Assembly (NCBI RefSeq): GCF_003865075.1 | Contig: NZ_BHWB01000002.1 | Location: 186,001 to 250,000, forward strand | Direction of reading: 5' to 3' | DNA: 64,000 nt | DNA from: Bacteroides faecalis | GTDB lineage: Bacteria; Bacteroidota; Bacteroidia; Bacteroidales; Bacteroidaceae | Part shown: positions 26,252 through 34,943 of the stretch, piece after piece | Layout of the letters: every line of letters starts with the position of its first letter | Numbering within the stretch: the stretch's first letter is position 1 | Translations under genes and position numbers: made by a program | Notes under the pieces: generated by a model | Databases searched by the model: none | What the model was told of the DNA's origin: nothing | What the model saw: the letters and a program-made list of their open reading frames with translations, nothing else

Positions 26252-27304
26252 TTATTTAGAAAATTCCTTAATTCTCTGCTCTTCTTCCAATTTGCAAATC
26301 AATAACGTATTATCTCTTTCAGCAACAATATACCCATCCAATCCTTGCACTACTACCCGTTTTTTCTCACTTGCATGCACTATACAGTTTTTACTGTCAT
26401 ACAAACGAATGTCAGATCCTACCTTTGCATTTCCTGATTTATCCTGAGGCAACAATCCTCGTAAAGCTCCCCACGTACCCAAATCCGACCAACCAAAAGA
26501 AGCCGGAAGTACGTAAATTTCCTGTGCTTTCTCCATCACAGCATAGTCTATAGAGATACTTTCACAAGTTGGAAAAAATTTCCGTACAGATTCATTTTCT
26601 TTTTCAGTATAGAAATCAGGGAAAATACGGTCAAAAATTTGTGCAATACCCGGAGCATAAACCCTCATTACTGAAGTTATGGTACGGACGTTCCAAACAA
26701 AAATTCCTGCATTCCAGAAATAATTACCCTCTGCCAGATAAAGCTCAGCCGTATCTTTATCCGGTTTCTCTTTAAAAGCATCAACTGTAAAAATCTCCTT
26801 ATCAGTTTGAAGCATATTTCCGGCAGCAATATACCCATATCCGGTTTCCGCCCTAGTAGGCTTAATTCCCAATGTCACAATAGCACTACTTTTGTCTGTA
26901 AACCGAAGTGCTTTCTCTACCACCCTACGAAACTCAGTCGTATCAATTACCAATGCATCCGAAGGAGTCACCACCATATTAGCATTCGGATGATTCTTCT
27001 TTATTTTCCAACAAGCATAGGCAATGCAAGGGGCAGTGTTGCGCGCACAAGGTTCTGCCAAAATGTTACTTTCGGGAATTTCGGGCAATTGTTCCCGGAC
27101 AATATCAATATATTTTTCGGAAGTCACCACCCACATACTTTCTTGTGGACAGATACCACTAAAGCGATCTACTGTCAGTTGAATCAACGTTCTTCCACAC
27201 CCCATCACATCTATAAATTGTTTCGGACATTCAGGTGTGCTCATCGGCCAAAAACGGCTACCAATACCGCCTGCCATAATAACAACATGGTTATCCATAT
27301 CCAT
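26252..27304 (-). CDS. manC: Mannose-1-phosphate guanylyltransferase
   Basis: A 350-residue nucleotidyltransferase with the pyrophosphorylase signature VVIMAGGIGSRFWPMSTPEC, the PKQF motif, VVTPSDALV, FKEKPDKDTA and the NAGIFVWN active-site loop. It makes GDP-mannose from mannose-1-phosphate and GTP for capsule, O-antigen and fucosylation. It lacks the C-terminal isomerase half of two-domain AlgA/ManC proteins and has the single-domain length common in Bacteroides. Start may be at 27304 or two codons later. It stands alone, away from any surface-glycan cluster here. Confidence 0.88.
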   Translation of the reverse strand: MDMDNHVVIMAGGIGSRFWPMSTPECPKQFIDVMGCGRTLIQLTVDRFSGICPQESMWVVTSEKYIDIVREQLPEIPESNILAEPCARNTAPCIAYACWKIKKNHPNANMVVTPSDALVIDTTEFRRVVEKALRFTDKSSAIVTLGIKPTRAETGYGYIAAGNMLQTDKEIFTVDAFKEKPDKDTAELYLAEGNYFWNAGIFVWNVRTITSVMRVYAPGIAQIFDRIFPDFYTEKENESVRKFFPTCESISIDYAVMEKAQEIYVLPASFGWSDLGTWGALRGLLPQDKSGNAKVGSDIRLYDSKNCIVHASEKKRVVVQGLDGYIVAERDNTLLICKLEEEQRIKEFSK

Positions 27305-27660
27305 TTTTCTCTTTAATATAATATTTATGCAAGATACGGCAAATAATGTAATTACACAACTTAAAAATCAAAATTCTTTTTATATCGTATTTTCTCCCAA
27401 CCCTGAATTTCCACCCAATCATTCGAAATACAATTTCCATGTACGTGGTGAGGCACTGTTCCAATCACCAAATCCCATTTTTCTAACAGCACCTTTCTTA
27501 GTAGTTTAAGTAGTATATCTTCAAATCAATCATTTCCATCACAAAACTGATATACAACAAGTAACAATGCATCGCCAAATCCTAACCACATTTCATAATA
27601 CTAATATACGTTCTGGAAATATGCAGTTCCTCAGTTATAAATACGTTTTCTTGTTCTACA

Positions 27661-27999
27661 GTGAATTCTACAAATTCCCAAAAAACATTCGGGAATATTG
27701 TTCCTGATAAGACTAAAACAAAAGTATCCCAAAAAGAAATCAAGCTATTCTTATCGTCCTATATTTTCTTAAAACCATTAATAAATGAACAACGACATAC
27801 CAACCTATTCAAACTCGCTTATAAAGCATGTAGAAGAGGATATCCGCATGAAAGCATATTACGCGAAATTAACCCCTTTATTAAATAGAGTGATTTCCCT
27901 ACAAAAGAATTAGAAGACACATTATTATCTAGATATCAGAAAGTTACTAGTCAAAATCAAAAATCTGCCGCCTCTCTGCAAACTGACAATGATCATTGA
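27661..27999 (+). pseudogene. Possible VirE/primase-like gene fragment with in-frame stop
   Basis: The frame gives a basic helical stretch, RHTNLFKLAYKACRRGYPHE, then ILREINPFIK and a TAG. Beyond the stop the same frame stays open with FPTKELEDTLLSRYQKV up to 27999. The spacing of LFKLAYKACRRGY and a following helix resembles the N-terminal primase-like part of Bacteroides VirE/BT4734-type proteins, but this is weak. No start site is evident. The spacer 27305-27660 holds nothing I recognise. Confidence 0.35.
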
Positions 28000-28397
28000 A
28001 CTTGTATCCCCAATACATATCTTTTATTTCAACCTCATTATAGGTAAAGTCCAAATCTAATTCTGCAAACCATTTATTATATAATGTAGCTTTAACTCCG
28101 AAGCAGAATTACTAAAACGAAATTGATTATCGTCACTTTCCAAATCTTTATTGGTCCTAGAAGTCAGATAGGATAGTCTGACGAAGGGGAGTAAACTACT
28201 GCATCGAGATAGATGCGATTATCAAACCATAAATGGAACTTTTCATTCTTAGAGGAAAAATGAAATTTTCCATTCTCAAAATAAGCTTTCACAGGAACTT
28301 TACCTGTTTCATCTTCCACGTCGGAAGAAGAGTCCTGTGCCCATAATGAACTTGCTACTAATAACCCGGACAACAGAATCATGTCCCTTTTTCTCAT
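27957..28397 (-). pseudogene. Phosphate-selective porin (OprO/OprP family), broken remnant
   Basis: The start is intact: a signal peptide (MRKRDMILLSGLLVASSLWA-Q) and the porin N-terminus with KVPVKAYFENGKFHFSSKNE and FHLWFDNRIYLDAVVY, stopping at 28164. Further along, in other frames, comes ATLYNKWFAELDLDFTYNEV and EIKDMYWGYKFNDHCQF, the usual next porin strands. The remaining two thirds of the barrel are gone. Frameshifts and deletion make it a pseudogene. Confidence 0.7.
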
Positions 28398-28488
28398 ACT
28401 AATGTATTTCTATCATTTTGCAAGTGCAAATTAATAAGTATTGAAATACATATGTATGACGAGGCTATTACATTTCTAATACAGAGAA

Positions 28489-28519
28489 AAGGTCGCCTCC
28501 GAAAAACGAAAACGACCTT
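28489..28519 (-). terminator. Terminator of the glmS-car operon
   Basis: AAGGTCG (28489-28495) pairs with CGACCTT (28513-28519) across a 17-nt loop, 31 bases past the carB stop. On the minus strand it is followed by TTTTC. Confidence 0.55.
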
Positions 28520-28549
28520 CACAACTTAAAAACAACAAATTATCATTTC

Positions 28550-31500
28550 TTATCTGTATTCATCCCAACTCTTGATAGCAATGTCATCAATACTCATTGT
28601 ACAGAAGGCTTGAATAAATGCACTTGCCAGACGCGCATTAGTAATCAACGGAATATTCAGGTCAATGGCTGCACGACGAATTTTATATCCGTTATCAAGC
28701 TCCCCGGCAGTCAGGTTCTTCGGAATATTGACTACCATATCTATTTCTTTGTTATGAAGCATTTCCAAAGCTTGTGGATGCCCCTTCTCACTTGGCCAGT
28801 AAACAAGAGTGCTTTCTATTCCATTCTCGGCAAGTGCCTTTTGAGTACCACCGGTAGCGAAAAGTTTATAACCTTTGTTCACCAACATACGAGCTGCATC
28901 CATCATATCTGCTTTTTGCTTCATAGTGCCGGTTGATAGCAGAACATTCTTCTTCGGAATACGATATCCGACAGAAAGCATAGCTTTAAGAACAGCACAG
29001 GAAGTATCGCTTCCGATACAACCAACCTCTCCGGTAGAAGCCATATCTACTCCTAATACAGGATCGGCTTTTTGTAAACGATTAAACGAGAATTGAGAAG
29101 CTTTGATTCCTACATAATCCAATTCAAATAGATTCTTGTTCAGCTTTTCTACAGGCAGACCAAGCATCACTTTCGTTGCCAACTCGATGAAGTTAATCTT
29201 CAGTACTTTGCTGACAAACGGGAAAGAACGACTGGCACGTAAGTTACATTCAATTACTTTAATATCATTATCCTTTGCCAGATACTGAATATTGAACGGA
29301 CCAGATATATTAAGTGCTTTTGCAATCTCACGACTAATACGTTTGATGCGACGTACCGTCTCTACATATAATTTTTGCGGAGGAAACTGTATCGTTGCAT
29401 CACCGGAATGCACTCCTGCAAACTCAATATGTTCACTGATTGCATAGGCTATGATTTCTCCGTTTTGTGCTACGGCATCCATCTCCACCTCTTTGGCGTG
29501 TTCAATAAACTGGCTTACTACTACCGGATGTTTCTTTGATACGTTTGCCGCTAACTTTAAAAAACGTTCCAATTCTTCTTGATTGGAACAAACATTCATT
29601 GCTGCTCCGGAAAGCACGTAAGAAGGTCGAACCAATACAGGGAAACCTACTTCATCCACAAACTCATTGATATCATCCATAGAAGTCAATTCACGCCAAC
29701 GTGGCTGATCTACTCCAATACGGTCGAGCATAGCGGAGAACTTTTCGCGGTCTTCAGCATTATCAATACTTTTGGCACTCGTCCCGAGAATATGAATATT
29801 CTGCGCATCCAGACGTAAAGCCAGGTTATTAGGAATCTGGCCACCGGTAGAAACGATTACTCCATGAGGATTCTCCAGTTCAAGAATATCCATCACACGT
29901 TCAAACGTCAGTTCATCGAAATAAAGACGATCACACATATCATAATCAGTAGATACAGTTTCTGGATTATAATTGATCATGACACTGCGCCAGCCTTCTT
30001 TACGGATAGTATTCAGAGCTTGAACGCCGCACCAGTCGAACTCTACGGACGAACCGATACGGTAAGCACCGGAACCAAGAACAACAATAGACTTATGATC
30101 ACCCAGATAATGCACATCATTTGCTACGCCACTATAAGTAAGATACAGGTAGTTGGTTTGTGCGGGATATTCGGCTGCCAACGTATCAATCTGTTTCACA
30201 ACCGGAAGAATACCCACTTTCTTACGATGATTACGAACATAGAGAATGCCATCTTCCATATCTCCTCCGTAGCCGATAGCCCGGGCAATCTGGAAATCAG
30301 AGAATCCTTGCACTTTTGCTTTTTTCAGCAATTCATCAGGAAGCTTGGCAATCTGCTTATGATTCTTGCCCCAGTTATGCAGTTCTGCAGAAGTCTTCAT
30401 TATATTCATCAACTTCTGGAGGAACCACTTGTCAATCTTTGTCAAATCATGAACCTGATCAATCGTATATCCGGCGCAAAAAGCTTTAGATATAACAAAG
30501 ATACGTTTATCAGTCGGTTCACGAAGAGCTTTATCTATATCAGAAATGACAAGTTCTTTATTTTCCACAAATCCATGCATTCCCTGACCGATCATACGAA
30601 GTCCTTTCTGGATTGCTTCTTCAAAGGTACGACCGATAGCCATCACTTCGCCAACCGACTTCATGGAAGATCCTAACTCTTTGTCTACACCATGGAATTT
30701 ACCTAAATCCCATCGAGGAATTTTACATACCACATAGTCTAAAGCAGGTTCAAAGAACGCAGAAGTCGTCTTTGTTACCGAATTCTTTAAATCGAAAAGT
30801 CCATAACCGAGCCCAAGTTTGGCAGCTACGAAAGCCAACGGATATCCTGTAGCTTTAGATGCTAATGCAGACGAACGGGAAAGACGTGCGTTCACCTCAA
30901 TCACCCGATAATCTTCAGATTTCGGATCGAAAGCATACTGAACATTACATTCACCAACAATACCAATATGACGGATGATGCGGATAGCAAGTTCACGAAG
31001 TTTGTGATATTCTTTATTGGTCAATGTTTGCGACGGAGCAATTACAATAGATTCACCGGTATGGATACCCAGCGGGTCAAAGTTTTCCATATTACAAACG
31101 GTGATACAATTGTCGAAACGGTCACGTACTACCTCATATTCCACTTCTTTCCACCCTCTCAAAGATTTCTCGACCAATACTTGTGGAGAGAAAGAGAAAG
31201 CCTTTTCTACCAACACGTCCAATTGCTCTTCATTGTCGCAAAAGCCGGATCCCAACCCTCCCAACGCATAAGCAGCACGAACAATCACAGGATAACCCAA
31301 CTCTTTAGCAGCACGACGGGCATCTTGCACATTCTCAACAGCTTCGCTCTTAATCGTTTTTACGTCTATTTCATTTAGTTTTTGCACAAAAAATTCACGA
31401 TCTTCCGTATCGATAATTGCCTGTACAGGAGTACCGAGTACTTTCACATTATATTTTTCAAGTATACCTTCCTTATACAATGCCACACCACAGTTCAAAG

Positions 31501-31777
31501 CTGTCTGACCGCCAAACGCCAGCATGATACCTCCCGGTCTTTCTTTCTGAATGACTTTTTCAACAAAATAGGGAGTCACAGGAAGGAAGTAAATCTGATC
31601 CGCAACTCCTTCAGAGGTCTGCACAGTAGCAATATTCGGATTGATGAGGATTGTCTCAATCCCCTCTTCCTTCAAGGCCTTGAGCGCCTGCGAACCGGAA
31701 TAGTCAAACTCACCGGCCTCACCGATTTTCAGAGCTCCGGAACCTAACAGTAATACTTTCTTTATATTTTCTTTCAT
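28550..31777 (-). CDS. carB: Carbamoyl-phosphate synthase, large subunit
   Basis: A protein of about 1,075 residues, the normal size. Two homologous ATP-grasp halves are clear: LLLGSGALKIGEAGEFDYSG starts the first and VVLGSGAYRIGSSVEFDWCG the second, with ATP-grasp motifs RAAYALGGLGSGF and RPSYVLSGAAMNV. The C-terminal MGS-like regulatory domain includes LFATGGTQKALAENGIEST. It makes carbamoyl phosphate from bicarbonate, ATP and ammonia channelled from CarA, for pyrimidine and arginine synthesis. The ATG at 31777 (MKENIKKV) is preferred. Last gene of the glutamine-amide operon. Confidence 0.95.
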   Translation of the reverse strand: MKENIKKVLLLGSGALKIGEAGEFDYSGSQALKALKEEGIETILINPNIATVQTSEGVADQIYFLPVTPYFVEKVIQKERPGGIMLAFGGQTALNCGVALYKEGILEKYNVKVLGTPVQAIIDTEDREFFVQKLNEIDVKTIKSEAVENVQDARRAAKELGYPVIVRAAYALGGLGSGFCDNEEQLDVLVEKAFSFSPQVLVEKSLRGWKEVEYEVVRDRFDNCITVCNMENFDPLGIHTGESIVIAPSQTLTNKEYHKLRELAIRIIRHIGIVGECNVQYAFDPKSEDYRVIEVNARLSRSSALASKATGYPLAFVAAKLGLGYGLFDLKNSVTKTTSAFFEPALDYVVCKIPRWDLGKFHGVDKELGSSMKSVGEVMAIGRTFEEAIQKGLRMIGQGMHGFVENKELVISDIDKALREPTDKRIFVISKAFCAGYTIDQVHDLTKIDKWFLQKLMNIMKTSAELHNWGKNHKQIAKLPDELLKKAKVQGFSDFQIARAIGYGGDMEDGILYVRNHRKKVGILPVVKQIDTLAAEYPAQTNYLYLTYSGVANDVHYLGDHKSIVVLGSGAYRIGSSVEFDWCGVQALNTIRKEGWRSVMINYNPETVSTDYDMCDRLYFDELTFERVMDILELENPHGVIVSTGGQIPNNLALRLDAQNIHILGTSAKSIDNAEDREKFSAMLDRIGVDQPRWRELTSMDDINEFVDEVGFPVLVRPSYVLSGAAMNVCSNQEELERFLKLAANVSKKHPVVVSQFIEHAKEVEMDAVAQNGEIIAYAISEHIEFAGVHSGDATIQFPPQKLYVETVRRIKRISREIAKALNISGPFNIQYLAKDNDIKVIECNLRASRSFPFVSKVLKINFIELATKVMLGLPVEKLNKNLFELDYVGIKASQFSFNRLQKADPVLGVDMASTGEVGCIGSDTSCAVLKAMLSVGYRIPKKNVLLSTGTMKQKADMMDAARMLVNKGYKLFATGGTQKALAENGIESTLVYWPSEKGHPQALEMLHNKEIDMVVNIPKNLTAGELDNGYKIRRAAIDLNIPLITNARLASAFIQAFCTMSIDDIAIKSWDEYR

Positions 31778-31858
31778 TGATTCTATTTTCTGGATTGCCA
31801 CAGATTAGCATAGCTCCAAATGATCTATAGACTACGCAATAGAGTGGCGAAAGTCTAT

Positions 31859-32998
31859 TTATAATAATTTTACAAACTCATCAAACAAGAATTCCGTATC
31901 TGTAGGACCACTAGCGGCTTCAGGATGAAATTGTGCCGAAAACCAAGGATTCTTTTTATGTTTGATTCCTTCATTCGATCCGTCGTTCATATTAATAAAC
32001 AGTGGTTCCCAATCTGTACCTAATGTATTATTATCTACTGCATAACCATGGTTTTGAGAAGTAATAAAACAACGTTCAGTGCCTACCATACGTACAGGCT
32101 GGTTATGACTACGATGTCCGTATTTCAATTTATAGATTTTAGCTCCTCCGGCTTTTGACAATAACTGATTACCCATACAAATTCCAAAGATCGGAAGTTT
32201 CTCATTCGCCATTGCCTTACGAACATTCTGTACTGCAGCATCACAAGTGTCAGGATCCCCAGGACCATTAGAGATAAACAATCCATCAAATTCAAGTCCG
32301 TTAAAATCATAATTCCAAGGAACACGAATCACTTCTACATTCCGCTTCAACAGACAACGAATAATATTAGTCTTCACCCCACAATCCACTAAAACAACTT
32401 TTTTTAATGAAGAATGAGGAATGAGGAATGAAGAACCAGTTGCGCTACAATTACTGGTTCCATCAGGGAAATAATGAATAATTTCTTTGCAGGATACTCG
32501 ATCAACATAATTTATATCAGCATAAGACGGAAATTCTTCATTCTTAATTATTAATTCTTCATCTGACTCGTCAAACACGATTTTCCCCATCATTACACCA
32601 TGTTCACGAAGAACTTTAGTCAGTTCGCGGGTATCGATACCAGTAATACCGGGTATCTTCTCACGCTTCAACCAATCAGCAAGACTTTCTACTGCATTCC
32701 AATGGCTGTACTCGTAAGAATAGTCACTTACAATAATCGCTTCTGCATGAATCTTCTCGCTTTCCATAAAAGTAGCGAGTCCATTCGGTTCAATTGTAAA
32801 AGGAGGAACTCCATAATTACCTACCAATGGAAAAGTAAGAGTCATCAACTGTCCAGCATACGAAGGGTCAGTCAGACTCTCCGGATATCCCGTCATGGCG
32901 GTATTAAACACTACTTCGCCCGCCACCGGCTTCTCGTAGCCAAACGACTTACCGTTGAAACGGCTCCCGTCGTCAAGGATTAATGTCACATCTCTCAT
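31859..32998 (-). CDS. carA: Carbamoyl-phosphate synthase, small (glutaminase) subunit with in-frame repeat insertions
   Basis: A 379-residue protein. The N-terminal CPSase small-chain domain (LILDDGSRFNGKSFGYEKPV) is followed by a class I glutaminase with nucleophile Cys in GICMGNQLL and HPEAASGPTDTEF. It releases ammonia from glutamine for CarB. Between the domains two odd segments stand out: residues about 146-156 (EELIIKNEEF) and 180-200 (ATGSSFLIPHSSLKK). Their DNA is simple repeat sequence (gaatgagga units at 32407-32433; a TTAATTATTAATTC tract at 32531-32562). The flanking protein is normal, so the gene is very likely active. Confidence 0.93.
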   Translation of the reverse strand: MRDVTLILDDGSRFNGKSFGYEKPVAGEVVFNTAMTGYPESLTDPSYAGQLMTLTFPLVGNYGVPPFTIEPNGLATFMESEKIHAEAIIVSDYSYEYSHWNAVESLADWLKREKIPGITGIDTRELTKVLREHGVMMGKIVFDESDEELIIKNEEFPSYADINYVDRVSCKEIIHYFPDGTSNCSATGSSFLIPHSSLKKVVLVDCGVKTNIIRCLLKRNVEVIRVPWNYDFNGLEFDGLFISNGPGDPDTCDAAVQNVRKAMANEKLPIFGICMGNQLLSKAGGAKIYKLKYGHRSHNQPVRMVGTERCFITSQNHGYAVDNNTLGTDWEPLFINMNDGSNEGIKHKKNPWFSAQFHPEAASGPTDTEFLFDEFVKLL

Positions 32999-33026
32999 TC
33001 TTATTATTGAATCGTTGTAGGGTTGT

Positions 33027-34910
33027 TTAGAATTGATACATTTGTTCGATATAGTTGATAAACGCTTGATTTACCATCTTAACACCACCCGGAGTCGGAT
33101 AATCACCACTAAAATACCAGTCCCCCCTATGATTCGGACAGGCTTCATGTAGTCCATTTAATGGTTGATAAACAATCTTGACTTTGGCTTTTGTCCCTTT
33201 CGGAATCAACAGTTCCACCATTTTAGCAGAAATCTCTTCATCAGTAAACGGAGCATAGATCTCTTTCACATAATTCACCATTTGTTCTTTGGGCAAACCG
33301 ACCTGATCTTTAGATTTTCGATACGCAGCAGCAATCACATCTCTCATATCACGTTCTTTCAATAGTTCGATGGCCGCTTTAAAAGCAATAAACTCACTCA
33401 TTTTTGCCATGTCGATACCGTAATAATCGGGATAGCGGACTTGAGGAGAAGAAGAAACAATGACGATCTTCTTCGGACCAAGACGGTCGAGAATACCGAT
33501 AATGCTTTGCTTTAATGTCGTTCCACGCACAATGCTATCATCAATAATCACCAGATTATCGACACCGGAAACAAGACTTCCATAGGTGATATCGTACACA
33601 TGGGCAGCAAGGTCGTTACGACTATTGCCTTCTGCAATGAAAGTACGAAGCTTAATATCTTTAATTGCTACCTTCTCACTGCGAATCCGACGAGAAAGAA
33701 TAACCTCCAGCTCTTGTAAATTCGGATTATGGCCTAATGCCGCTATCTGTTGTACTTTCTCTTCATTCAGATGATCATCCAAGCCTTGTAACATTCCATA
33801 GAAGGCTACTTCAGCAGTGTTAGGGATAAAAGAAAAAACTGTGTGATCAATATCATTATTGATCGCTTTCAATATATTCGGTACTAGTTTTTCTCCTAAC
33901 AATTTTCTCTCTTTATAAATATCGACATCACTACCGCGAGAGAAATAGATACGTTCAAAGGAACAGGCATGTTTTTCACGCGGCCTATTGATTTGTGATG
34001 TACGTAGTTTACCTTCCTTGCTGATAAACAATGCTTGTCCCGGTTGCAATTCTTTTATTTTTTCTACCGGAACATTCAAAGCTGTCTGTATGACCGGACG
34101 TTCGGAAGCCAACACAGCTATTTCATCATCCTGATACCAAAATGCCGGACGAATTCCCCATGGGTCACGAATAGCAAACGATTCACCACTTCCTGTCACG
34201 CCACAGATGACATATCCCCCATCCCATTCTTTGCTGGAAGTACGTAAAACATTTCCCAAATCAATTTGCTCTTCGATATAATGGGTAATTCCCATACCTG
34301 TCAGACCTTCAGTTTCCGCAAGATTGAACAGTCGTTCCACTTCACGGTCGAGACGATGTCCAACCTGTTCCAACATAATATAAGTATCAGCATACTTGCG
34401 CGGATGTTGGCCGATAGCAGTAATACATGCAAATATCTCATCAACATTCGTCATATTGAAGTTACCACAGAGAGCCAAGTTTTTGGCACGCCAATTGTTT
34501 CTTCTTAAAAACGGATGAACATACGAAATACCGGACTTACCGGTCGTAGAGTAACGTAAATGTCCCATATAGACTTCACCGGCAAAAGGTAAAGTGCGTT
34601 TAGCAAAATCCGCATCGTGCAATTGTTCGGGAGTGAGATCTTTAAAATTACTTTGAATGTTTTCAAAAATCTCTGTAATGGCACCAGAACCTAAAGCACG
34701 TTCACGAAACATATATTCTTCACCCGGATTCGCTTCCAATTTCACACACGCCAATCCCGCGCCTTCCTGTCCGCGATTATGTTGTTTCTCCATCAGCAGG
34801 TAGAGTTTATTGAGACCGTACATCCACGTTCCGTACTTCTTCTCATAATACTCTAACGGTTTGAGTAAGCGTATCATGGCAACGCCACATTCATGTTTCA
34901 ATTGTTCCAT
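33027..34910 (-). CDS. Amidophosphoribosyltransferase-like protein (PurF family, long form)
   Basis: A 627-residue protein with an Ntn glutaminase domain (CGVAM with Cys8 as likely nucleophile after propeptide removal; QHNRGQEGAGLA; MGHLRYSTTG; LCGNFNMTNVDE) and a C-terminal phosphoribosyltransferase domain with the PRPP loop VIIDDSIVRGTTL. The first step of purine synthesis is the expected reaction. It is about 120 residues longer than E. coli PurF, with extra sequence near the N-terminus (LLKPLEYYEKKYGTWMYGLN) and at the C-terminus. It may be a second, specialised copy. Operon position between glmS and carA ties it to glutamine use. Confidence 0.85.
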   Translation of the reverse strand: MEQLKHECGVAMIRLLKPLEYYEKKYGTWMYGLNKLYLLMEKQHNRGQEGAGLACVKLEANPGEEYMFRERALGSGAITEIFENIQSNFKDLTPEQLHDADFAKRTLPFAGEVYMGHLRYSTTGKSGISYVHPFLRRNNWRAKNLALCGNFNMTNVDEIFACITAIGQHPRKYADTYIMLEQVGHRLDREVERLFNLAETEGLTGMGITHYIEEQIDLGNVLRTSSKEWDGGYVICGVTGSGESFAIRDPWGIRPAFWYQDDEIAVLASERPVIQTALNVPVEKIKELQPGQALFISKEGKLRTSQINRPREKHACSFERIYFSRGSDVDIYKERKLLGEKLVPNILKAINNDIDHTVFSFIPNTAEVAFYGMLQGLDDHLNEEKVQQIAALGHNPNLQELEVILSRRIRSEKVAIKDIKLRTFIAEGNSRNDLAAHVYDITYGSLVSGVDNLVIIDDSIVRGTTLKQSIIGILDRLGPKKIVIVSSSPQVRYPDYYGIDMAKMSEFIAFKAAIELLKERDMRDVIAAAYRKSKDQVGLPKEQMVNYVKEIYAPFTDEEISAKMVELLIPKGTKAKVKIVYQPLNGLHEACPNHRGDWYFSGDYPTPGGVKMVNQAFINYIEQMYQF

Positions 34911-34943
34911 TGATAGATTTGTAATTTATAAATTACCAGATTC

